Positions 1 through 5,131 of a DNA stretch of 5,162 nucleotides are shown piece by piece; the stretch's first letter is position 1, and the number at the start of each line of letters is the position of its first letter. Origin of the DNA: Rhodobiaceae bacterium. GTDB lineage: Bacteria > Pseudomonadota > Alphaproteobacteria > RS24. Below the pieces are notes generated by a model. It searched no databases, was not told the DNA's origin, and was given only the letters and a program-made list of their open reading frames with translations. The translations under genes were made by a program, and so were the position numbers. The DNA lies in the NCBI GenBank assembly GCA_002689195.1, contig NZFC01000015.1, positions 1-5,162 of the forward strand, read 5' to 3'.

Positions 1-35
1 AAGACAGTCAGTTAGCATTGATTTGTCGCAGCCGG

Positions 36-110
36 TGGTGGGCGATACTGGGATTGAACCAGTGACCCCTACCATGTCAAGGTAGTGCTCTCCCGCTGAG
101 CTAATCGCCC
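36..110 (-). tRNA. tRNA-Val (anticodon GAC)
   Basis: Read on the minus strand this folds into a full cloverleaf. The acceptor arm GGGCGAT pairs with ATCGCCC (bases 104-110 with 40-46), the D arm is GCTC/GAGC, the anticodon stem is CTACC/GGTAG (81-85 with 69-73), and the T arm is ACTGG/CCAGT around the loop TTCAATC. The anticodon loop is TTGACAT, giving anticodon GAC at 76-78, which reads the valine codon GUC. The discriminator base is A (39) and the CCA end is encoded in the DNA (36-38), so CCA addition is needed only for repair. The gene is transcribed away from the amidohydrolase gene. I see no terminator hairpin in the 35 bases left downstream. Confidence 0.97.
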
Positions 111-128
111 GTGCCACGTTGCGATGGG

Positions 129-157
129 TATATTCCAGCAATCCCGCTTAAAAGCAA
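129..157 (-). promoter_or_regulatory. Probable housekeeping promoter of tRNA-Val
   Basis: On the minus strand a -35-like TTGCTT (152-157) is followed after exactly 17 bases by a -10-like AATATA (129-134). Transcription would start near base 122, about a dozen bases before the mature tRNA 5' end at 110, a usual arrangement for a tRNA gene. Neither hexamer is a perfect match, so position and spacing carry most of the weight. Confidence 0.5.
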
Positions 158-172
158 GTCCTTTTGAACCGC

Positions 173-195
173 TGTCGCGCAAGCCCGCCGCGACA
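173..195. repeat. Perfect 7-bp inverted repeat between divergent genes
   Basis: TGTCGCG (173-179) and CGCGACA (189-195) are exact reverse complements separated by 9 bases. The element lies upstream of both the tRNA-Val promoter and the amidohydrolase gene. It could be a protein-binding operator or simply a chance GC-rich palindrome. No gene reads into it from either side within the window, so a terminator role is unlikely. Confidence 0.45.
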
Positions 196-251
196 TTAAA
201 ACCGGGGTTTAACGGATATGTTTGCGCCGTGAAGTGTGATAGTTTTTGTGT

Positions 252-1163
252 ATGGAAATAAAAAATCAGGTTTTCGATTTTTTCGAGCCGGCACCGGAAA
301 CGTCGGCTCAACCCCTGCTCATCACCTCACCCCATAGCGGGTCGCATTATCCGCAAGATTTTCTGACCGCCAGCCGGTTGGATGCCCACGCTATCCGCCA
401 GTCGGAAGACATGTTTGTGGCGGATCTTTTTGCCGGTGTCAAAACGCTGGGTGCCAGCCTGCTGGCCGCGCGTTTGCCGCGCGCCTATCTCGATTTGAAC
501 CGGGCTCCGTTCGAGCTTGAACAGGAACTTTTCGAGGATGACCTGCCCTCGCAATTCAATTCGAAATCACTGCGCGCGCGGGCCGGGCTCGGCATTGTGC
601 CGCGCCTTGTTGCCGAAAACACGGCGATTTACAGCGGCAAGCTTGCCTTTGCCGAAGCCGAGCATCGCATTGAAAAATTCTACACACCGTTCCATGCCGC
701 CCTTGCTGGCAAGCTCGACGAATTACACCGACAATTCGGCGCAGCCATTTTGATCGACGCCCACTCCATGCCCTCGCAAGCCGCACGGCAAAATGACGGG
801 CGGCCAAAACAGCCGCATATTGATATTGTGCTGGGCACGCGCCACGGCCGCGCCTGCCACGGGGTTTTGACAGATCTTATCGAAAGCTTTTTGAAGGCCA
901 GCGGGCTGAGCGTTGCCCGCAACCAGCCTTATGCGGGCGGCTATATCACCGAGCATTACGGGCGCCCGGACGCAGGGGTCCACGCGATCCAGATCGAAAT
1001 AAACCGCGCGATTTATATGGACGAACGCAGCTATCAGCGCCATGCCGGTTTTGACCATTTGTCCCAGACCATGCACAAGCTCGTCGCCCATCTTGCCGCG
1101 GTGCCCGATCTCGCGGCGCAACTGGCAAGCGACCGGTCGCAGGGAAAATCGGCGGCTGAGTGA
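252..1163 (+). CDS. N-formylglutamate amidohydrolase family protein
   Basis: This 303-residue cytoplasmic protein has the hallmarks of the N-formylglutamate amidohydrolase family (HutG-like, related in fold to zinc carboxypeptidases). These are SPHSG near residues 26-30, DLNR at 81-84, DAHSMPS at 169-175 and QIEINR at 247-252, with RAGLGIVPR and a conserved GGYITEHYG stretch between. The classical reaction removes formate from N-formyl-L-glutamate, the last step of a five-step histidine degradation route. The His and Asp residues of the SPHSG and DAHS motifs are likely metal or catalytic ligands, by family analogy. No other hut gene is visible, and the family has paralogues of uncertain substrate, so the exact substrate is open. 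I chose ATG 252. An in-frame TTG lies at 246 and a stop codon at 240 blocks any earlier start. No good ribosome-binding site precedes either. The gene probably forms an operon with hisN, 25 bases downstream. Confidence 0.9.
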   Translation: MEIKNQVFDFFEPAPETSAQPLLITSPHSGSHYPQDFLTASRLDAHAIRQSEDMFVADLFAGVKTLGASLLAARLPRAYLDLNRAPFELEQELFEDDLPSQFNSKSLRARAGLGIVPRLVAENTAIYSGKLAFAEAEHRIEKFYTPFHAALAGKLDELHRQFGAAILIDAHSMPSQAARQNDGRPKQPHIDIVLGTRHGRACHGVLTDLIESFLKASGLSVARNQPYAGGYITEHYGRPDAGVHAIQIEINRAIYMDERSYQRHAGFDHLSQTMHKLVAHLAAVPDLAAQLASDRSQGKSAAE

Positions 1164-1169
1164 ATGGCC

Positions 1170-1189
1170 GGATAGAACTGGATAGAACA
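1170..1189 (+). repeat. Tandem 10-bp repeat at the hisN ribosome-binding region
   Basis: GGATAGAACT (1170-1179) is followed directly by GGATAGAACA (1180-1189), nine of ten bases identical, and the final A is the first base of the hisN ATG. The second copy places GGA six bases before the start codon, which is the only Shine-Dalgarno-like sequence for hisN. The arrangement looks like a local duplication of the ribosome-binding segment. Confidence 0.7.
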
Positions 1190-1986
1190 TGTCTGATCTG
1201 AGCGCGCTTTTGGCTTTCGCCCATCGGCTTGCCGATGCCGCCGCACAAGAAACCGTGCCGCTGTTTCGCGCCGCGCTGGAAATTGACAACAAGCTGGGCG
1301 AAGACGGGTTCGACCCTGTCACCCATGCCGACCGCAATGCCGAGGCCGCCATACGCGCGCTTATCGGCCAAGAGTTTCCCGAGCACGGCATTTTGGGCGA
1401 AGAGTTTGACGACAAAAAGCCTTCCGGTTCCGGCGATGATTTTTGCTGGGTCATCGATCCGATTGATGGCACGCGCGCCTTTATTTCCGGCATGGCGAGC
1501 TGGGGCACGCTCATCGCGCTATCGCAAAATGGCGTGCCGGTTCTGGGCATTATGGACCAGCCTTATGTCGGCGAGCGGTTTTGTGCCATGCGCGGCGGGC
1601 CAGCCCTGCATGTGCGCGCGGGAAAATCGACGCCGATTACGACGCGGGCCTGCCCCACACTGGAACAGGCAACCGCGGTAACGACGGGCCCCGAATTTCT
1701 GGTCAGCCCCGGCGCAAGTGCGGCATGGGGTGAGATATCAACCAGCGCGCGTCTCATCCGCTATGGCGGGGATTGCTATAATTATGCGCTGCTGGCCGCC
1801 GGCTTTGTCGATATTGTCATCGAAGAAGGTCTGAAGCCTTATGATATTCAAGCGCTCATTCCGATTGTCGAGCAGGCGGGCGGCGTTGTCACCGACTGGC
1901 AGGGTGGGCCGGCCCATGAGGGCGGACAGGTTGTGGCGTGCGGCGATGCGGGCCTGCATGCTGAGCTGGTATCCCACCTGCCTTGA
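1189..1986 (+). CDS. hisN: Histidinol-phosphatase, inositol-monophosphatase type
   Basis: This 265-residue cytoplasmic enzyme belongs to the Mg2+-dependent inositol-monophosphatase superfamily. Visible motifs are DPVTHAD at 42-48, GEE at 70-72, WVIDPIDGTRAF at 87-98 and the C-terminal metal motif in KPYDIQALIPIVEQAGG (Asp219). The predicted metal ligands Glu71, Asp90, Asp93 and Asp219 are all present, and the length is normal. The extension of the central motif to DPIDGTRAFISGMASWGTLIAL resembles the HisN branch, which converts L-histidinol phosphate to histidinol in histidine biosynthesis, more than true inositol monophosphatases or CysQ. That subfamily call rests on motif memory, so inositol-1-phosphatase remains a possible alternative. 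The start is ATG 1189 with a weak GGA site six bases upstream in a tandem repeat. It lies 25 bases after the amidohydrolase gene, with no terminator between, so co-transcription is likely. It converges with the hydrolase gene downstream. Confidence 0.87.
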   Translation: MSDLSALLAFAHRLADAAAQETVPLFRAALEIDNKLGEDGFDPVTHADRNAEAAIRALIGQEFPEHGILGEEFDDKKPSGSGDDFCWVIDPIDGTRAFISGMASWGTLIALSQNGVPVLGIMDQPYVGERFCAMRGGPALHVRAGKSTPITTRACPTLEQATAVTTGPEFLVSPGASAAWGEISTSARLIRYGGDCYNYALLAAGFVDIVIEEGLKPYDIQALIPIVEQAGGVVTDWQGGPAHEGGQVVACGDAGLHAELVSHLP

Positions 1987-1995
1987 CAGGCAGAA

Positions 1996-2025
1996 ACCCG
2001 AAAATCAGGCACCCGAAAATCAAGC
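1996..2025. repeat. Tandem 15-bp direct repeat at the convergent gene junction
   Basis: Two adjacent 15-base units, ACCCGAAAATCAGGC (1996-2010) and ACCCGAAAATCAAGC (2011-2025), differ at a single base. The second unit contains the stop codon of the minus-strand hydrolase gene (2020-2022). The first lies in the 33-base gap after hisN. No GC-rich hairpin followed by a T run is visible here for either gene, so the convergent pair lacks an obvious intrinsic terminator. Confidence 0.75.
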
Positions 2026-2991
2026 ACCGGTTCTTTCAGCGAAAAACGCATCCACATCATCCAGAAATGTCTGCCGGACGCTGTCTTTTTCCATCATGAT
2101 TTCGTGCATTGCGTCGGCATAGGTTTTGGCGTGTCCGTCTTGCACATGGGCAATGATATGGGCTTGCGCCGCATTGTCGACAATCACATCGCGCCCCGCC
2201 GTGCCGATAAAGAGCGGGGTTGAAACCCCCTTCAAATAGCGCGGTGCTTGCGTGCGCCGGAGTGTGGCAAACATCGTCATCGACCAGCCAATGCTGCGGC
2301 CATTGACTTGCAGGCGCGGGTCGAACCGCAAAACACCCTCATTGCGTGCATAGCGTGCTTGGTCGGAGGTAACAAAATTGGAGCCCGGATTTTCTGCCGT
2401 GCGCGTTGGCGGGTCGAAGCGGCTCCAATTATCGCTGCCGGAAAACAGCGCCAGCCAGGGCAATGTCACGCGCAATGTCCGTATGACATTGCGGTTGAGA
2501 CGCAGGCCGAACATCGGCGCGGAGTGCGCCAATGCGGTAAACCAGTCTGGATGCTTGCGCGCCGCGCGCAACGAGATTTGCCCGCCCATTGAATGGGCGA
2601 GCCCGAAATAAGGCGGCGGGCACGCGCCGCGCACCAGCCGGTCAAAGCGGTCTTCCAGGTCCTCGACATTCTGGTCAAAATGGCGAAGGTGAAGGCGTTG
2701 CGGGTCTTTCGAATTGCCCTCGGACAGCCCGTGTCCGCGCCATTCCAAAACGGCCACACAATAATCGCGCGCCAGCAAATCGCCGATGGTTTCAAAATAT
2801 TTTTCGATAAATTCGGAATATCCCGTCATCAGCACAATCGTGCCGCGCGGGGTTTTGCGCGGCATGAAAACGCCATTGCGTAATTTTTTGCCGTCGCGCG
2901 CGTAAAGATATCCGGCCTCGCCAACCGCGGGCAATGGATTGTCGGCGACTGCCACCAATTCGGCCGGACTGTCCCACTCGATTTTCTGCAT
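2020..2991 (-). CDS. Alpha/beta hydrolase, lysophospholipase (PldB-like) family
   Basis: This 323-residue protein is of the serine-hydrolase alpha/beta fold, closest by eye to the lysophospholipase/monoacylglycerol lipase-like group (PldB, COG2267). Strand and oxyanion region: TIVLMTGYSEFIEKY at 51-65, followed by VLEWRGHGLSEG at 81-92. The nucleophile is Ser134 in GLAHSMGG, where the first glycine of the usual GxSxG is alanine. The acid is likely Asp268 in GTAGRDVIVD, and the histidine is His296 in AMHEIMMEKD. The whole triad is therefore present. There is no signal peptide or membrane segment, so it is probably cytoplasmic or only peripherally membrane-associated. Substrate is unknown; lysophospholipid, monoacylglycerol or another ester are options. 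The start ATG (2989-2991) has an AAGGGA ribosome-binding site (2999-3004 on the plus strand) seven bases upstream. The gene is divergent from the transporter gene and convergent with hisN. Confidence 0.88.
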   Translation of the reverse strand: MQKIEWDSPAELVAVADNPLPAVGEAGYLYARDGKKLRNGVFMPRKTPRGTIVLMTGYSEFIEKYFETIGDLLARDYCVAVLEWRGHGLSEGNSKDPQRLHLRHFDQNVEDLEDRFDRLVRGACPPPYFGLAHSMGGQISLRAARKHPDWFTALAHSAPMFGLRLNRNVIRTLRVTLPWLALFSGSDNWSRFDPPTRTAENPGSNFVTSDQARYARNEGVLRFDPRLQVNGRSIGWSMTMFATLRRTQAPRYLKGVSTPLFIGTAGRDVIVDNAAQAHIIAHVQDGHAKTYADAMHEIMMEKDSVRQTFLDDVDAFFAERTGA

Positions 2992-3124
2992 GTTTTTTTC
3001 CCTTTAATCGCGATGACTGTCCCGAAACGCCGCCGACCACACGCTCTGGTTTTTATTATCTTTGTCGTTTAACATTTAACGTTCAATTAAACAAAAACCA
3101 TCCCAAAAGGGAGCAGGAGGGAAA
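2992..3124. promoter_or_regulatory. Divergent AT-rich control region with a CtrA-like site
   Basis: This 133-base gap must hold the promoters of both the hydrolase (-) and the transporter (+). Its middle (about 3050-3093) is strongly AT-rich. It contains TTAA (3076-3079), seven bases, then TTAA (3087-3090), which matches the TTAA-N7-TTAA consensus of the alphaproteobacterial response regulator CtrA, with another TTAAC at 3069-3073. The site overlaps a near-perfect palindrome, ATTTAACGTTCAAT (3074-3087, 12 of 14 positions symmetric), and a spaced pair GTTTAA/TTAAAC (3067-3072 and 3087-3092). I cannot place convincing -35/-10 pairs on either strand. The CtrA reading is inference, because such motifs arise easily in AT-rich DNA. 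Confidence 0.4.
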
Positions 3125-4489
3125 ATGTCCTTGAGCGAAGCGCGGATGCCAGCTTGGGCCAGCCAGACAGGGTTTATTTTTGCCTGTATCGGTGCCGCCG
3201 TCGGGCTGGGGAATATTTGGAAGTTCCCTTACATGACAGGGGTGCAAGGCGGTGGTGCTTTTGTACTTATCTATCTTGCCTCGATTTTCGCCATCGCCAT
3301 CCCGATTGCCGCAGCCGAATTGGTGATCGGCCGGCAGGGGCGCAGCGATGCCCAACAAGCGGTCAAAAATATCGCTGTTGAGAGCGGCAAATCCCCCCGC
3401 TACGCGCTTATCGGCACGCTGGGGGTGCTGGGCTCGTTCATTCTGCTGACGTTTTATGCCGTGATTGCTGGCTGGGTGACGGCCTATATTGCCCGCGCGT
3501 TAAGCGGCGCGCTGAGCGGGCTTGATGCAGCTTCGGCAAACGCTTTGCTGGCGGGTCTGCACGCCGCGCCGCGCGAGATGATCGCGCATCAGATTTTATT
3601 TCTCGCCGTTATTGGGGTGATTTTGATCCGCGAGTTGAGCGCCGGTCTGGAGCGCGCCAATCTGATCATGATCCCGCTTTTAATCCTCATGCTCATCGGC
3701 ATTGCCCTATATGGAGCCATGGCGGGCGATGTCGGTGCGGCACTGGCATTTTTGTTCACGCCCGATTTCAGCAAAATTACGCCGGAAACCATCCAGTCGG
3801 CAGTCGGGCACGGGTTTTTCTCGGTCGGTGTCGGGGCCGCCATGCTGATAACCTATGGCGCCTATCTCGACCGGCAGGTGGACCTTGCAAAAGCCGCCAT
3901 CACCATCGGCATTGCCGACACCATCATTGCCCTGATTGCGGGCATTGGTGTTTTCGCGATTGTTTTCGGCGAGGGTCTGGACCCGACCGGCGGGCCGGGG
4001 CTGATTTTCACCACATTGCCATTGGCGTTTTCACAAATGCCCGGCGGCAGTGTTCTCGCGGTTATTTTCTTCACATTGGTGTTTTTCGCAGCCCTGACAT
4101 CGGGCCTGTCGCTGTCGGAAGTTATCATTCGCTGGGCGGAAAACACCTTTGGCCTGTCGCGCCTCAAAGCGGCCATTATCATGTTGACCCTGTCATTCGC
4201 GGTTGGGCTGGCTAGCGTGTTTTCGTTCAACATCTGGTCGGAGGTGCGGCTTTTCGAAAGCGGCGTGCTGGCCGATAAATCACTGTTTGATGTGAAAGAT
4301 TATCTGGTCACGGCGCTTGTCATGCCGGTTTGCGGGCTGGGCGTTGTTGCTTTCGCGGCATGGGCCGCGCCGGTTGATATGATGCGGGCGGCAATGGGCA
4401 GTTCGCGGTTGATTTTCAACCTCTGGCTGTGGTCGGCGCGCATTATTGCACCGGCCGGTATTGGCTGGATGCTGTGGACGGGCCTCTAA
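3125..4489 (+). CDS. Sodium-dependent NSS family (LeuT-like) transporter
   Basis: This 454-residue inner-membrane protein belongs to the neurotransmitter:sodium symporter family, which in bacteria import amino acids or related amines with Na+. The signature GLGNIWKFPYMTGVQGGGAF occupies residues 27-46 (TM1 and TM1-2 loop). Hydrophobic segments lie near 14-35, 43-67, 92-125, 154-168, 177-200, 226-247, 256-282, 308-333, 347-370, 390-414 and 430-452. That is about eleven, the count typical of many prokaryotic members such as Tyt1. By alignment in my head with LeuT, the Na2-site residues Ala322, Thr325 and Ser326 are kept in TM8, and the unwound TM6 is FFSVGVGAAMLITYGAYL. Asp265 in TM7 falls where LeuT has Glu290, suggesting chloride independence. 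The substrate cannot be read from the sequence. Start ATG 3125 follows a strong AGGAGG (3115-3120) by four bases. Confidence 0.95.
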   Translation: MSLSEARMPAWASQTGFIFACIGAAVGLGNIWKFPYMTGVQGGGAFVLIYLASIFAIAIPIAAAELVIGRQGRSDAQQAVKNIAVESGKSPRYALIGTLGVLGSFILLTFYAVIAGWVTAYIARALSGALSGLDAASANALLAGLHAAPREMIAHQILFLAVIGVILIRELSAGLERANLIMIPLLILMLIGIALYGAMAGDVGAALAFLFTPDFSKITPETIQSAVGHGFFSVGVGAAMLITYGAYLDRQVDLAKAAITIGIADTIIALIAGIGVFAIVFGEGLDPTGGPGLIFTTLPLAFSQMPGGSVLAVIFFTLVFFAALTSGLSLSEVIIRWAENTFGLSRLKAAIIMLTLSFAVGLASVFSFNIWSEVRLFESGVLADKSLFDVKDYLVTALVMPVCGLGVVAFAAWAAPVDMMRAAMGSSRLIFNLWLWSARIIAPAGIGWMLWTGL

Positions 4490-4493
4490 GATT

Positions 4494-4551
4494 TAAGGAA
4501 GTTCTTAGGAAGTTTTTTAAGTTCTTAATCAACGCCTTAGGAAGTTTTTTC
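4494..4551. repeat. T-tract direct repeats between transporter and heat-shock promoter
   Basis: The 15-base string CTTAGGAAGTTTTTT occurs exactly twice (4504-4518 and 4536-4550), and AAGTTCTTA also occurs twice (4499-4507 and 4519-4527). The core GGAAGTT appears at 4497, 4508 and 4541, spacings of 11 and 33 bases, multiples of roughly one helical turn. TTAAG-TT-CTTAA (4517-4528) is a short inverted repeat. The segment starts five bases after the transporter stop codon. There is no GC-rich stem for a standard terminator, so its role may be transcription slowing or termination, DNA bending upstream of the heat-shock promoter, or none. Confidence 0.65.
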
Positions 4552-4563
4552 CGATTTTCAAGA

Positions 4564-4593
4564 CCTTGAAGCCAAGGCATTTCTCCCCATTTT
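4564..4593 (+). promoter_or_regulatory. Heat-shock sigma-32 (RpoH) promoter of the Hsp20 gene
   Basis: CCTTGAA (4564-4570; the -35 hexamer CTTGAA is 4565-4570) is followed after 14 bases by CCCCAT (4585-4590) and a run of T. This matches the classical sigma-32 consensus CTTGAA - 13 to 17 bases - CCCCATnT essentially perfectly. Transcription would begin near 4597, right before the structured leader, and the gene downstream encodes a heat-shock chaperone. All three facts agree. Confidence 0.88.
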
Positions 4594-4596
4594 TCA

Positions 4597-4690
4597 GGTA
4601 TCACGGGCGCAATGGTGCCCTCGTGACAACCCGCCGGGCGGATGCCTTCGGGATCGCTTCGGCAATCTTGCTTCAACGAAGGAGATGAAC
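4597..4690 (+). promoter_or_regulatory. ROSE-type RNA thermometer in the Hsp20 5' leader
   Basis: The predicted 94-base leader is almost entirely foldable. Hairpin 1 pairs TCACGGGC (4601-4608) with GCCC and GTGA (4617-4620 and 4623-4626), with a two-base bulge. A second weaker hairpin spans about 4630-4652 (CCCG with CGGG, GGC with GCC). Hairpin 3 is GATCGC-UUCG-GCAATC (4652-4667), with a C.A mismatch and a stable UUCG loop. The final hairpin pairs CUUGCUUC (4667-4674) with GAAGGAG (4678-4684) around loop AAC, burying the AAGGAG ribosome-binding site. It has the ROSE hallmark UUGCU (4668-4672) with one unpaired G at 4670; without that G seven consecutive pairs form. ROSE elements are known to repress small heat-shock genes at low temperature and melt on heating. 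The folds were worked out by hand. Confidence 0.85.
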
Positions 4691-5131
4691 ATGACAAATC
4701 TTGATATGACCCCGCTTTACCGCTCGACCATTGGGTTTGACCGGTTGGCAAATATTTTTGACGCGCTGGGCGCAACCGAGAACAGCTCGGCCTTCCCGCC
4801 CTATAATGTGGCGCGCACAGGCGAAACCGATTATCGGATTTCTATGGCCGTGGCCGGTTTTGCCGAAGACGAGCTTGAAATCATCGAGCGCGGCGGCGTG
4901 TTGCGCGTGCGCGGTGGTGCCACAAGCGACGGCGCGGACGCTGAGAGCCAGCTTTTGTATCGCGGCATTGCCAAGCGCAATTTTGAGCGCCGTTTCCAGT
5001 TGGCCGACAATATACAAGTGTCAAGCGCGCATTTGGATAATGGCTTGTTGCACATCGAATTGGTGCGCGAAGTGCCCGAAGCCGAAAAGCCTCGTAAAAT
5101 AAACATTTCCAAACCGGCTCAAGCAGCGTAA
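4691..5131 (+). CDS. Small heat-shock protein, Hsp20/IbpA class A type
   Basis: This 146-residue protein is an ATP-independent holdase chaperone that forms oligomers and binds unfolding proteins in the cytoplasm for later refolding by DnaK/ClpB. The N-terminal MTNLDMTPLYRSTIGFDRL matches the class A (IbpA/HspH-like) arm of proteobacterial small heat-shock proteins. The alpha-crystallin domain runs from about residue 36 (FPPYNVAR) to 127, with YRISMAVAGF at 48-57, FERRFQL at 98-104 and the conserved AHLDNGLL at 113-120. A C-terminal I-x-I motif (INI, 137-139) provides the oligomerisation contact. I prefer ATG 4691, six bases after AAGGAG (4679-4684). An in-frame ATG at 4685 directly abuts that site and is unlikely. 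Expression should be controlled twice, by a sigma-32 promoter and by a ROSE thermometer in the leader. The window ends 31 bases after the stop codon, so any operon partner is not visible. Confidence 0.95.
   Translation: MTNLDMTPLYRSTIGFDRLANIFDALGATENSSAFPPYNVARTGETDYRISMAVAGFAEDELEIIERGGVLRVRGGATSDGADAESQLLYRGIAKRNFERRFQLADNIQVSSAHLDNGLLHIELVREVPEAEKPRKINISKPAQAA

Noticed and set aside
36..110. tRNA-Val gene as an integration site for a genomic island
   Set aside because: No integrase, no duplicated tRNA 3' end and no compositional shift are visible in the window; the neighbours look like housekeeping genes.
723..1550. Long minus-strand open frame (275 codons) spanning the amidohydrolase and hisN genes
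   Set aside because: It runs antisense to two genes with clear family motifs, crosses both of them and their gap, and its translation shows no recognisable domain. It is a codon-bias shadow.
3103..3114. TCCC-AAAA-GGGA type hairpin just before the transporter ribosome-binding site
   Set aside because: Only four pairs with a four-base loop and no T run. It is too weak to call a terminator or riboswitch, though it might slightly affect the leader.
3862..4233. Minus-strand open frame (123 codons) inside the transporter gene
   Set aside because: It is fully antisense to conserved membrane segments of the NSS gene and has basic, low-information composition. No homology is recognisable.
4564..4577. 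CCTTG-AAGC-CAAGG hairpin considered as a terminator for the transporter gene
   Set aside because: The stem is only five pairs and the T run is not adjacent. The left arm is exactly the -35 element of the sigma-32 promoter, which explains the sequence better.
4685..4687. ATG at 4685 as the start of the small heat-shock protein
   Set aside because: It touches the AAGGAG ribosome-binding site with no spacing, while ATG 4691 has six bases of spacing and gives the N-terminus usual for the family.
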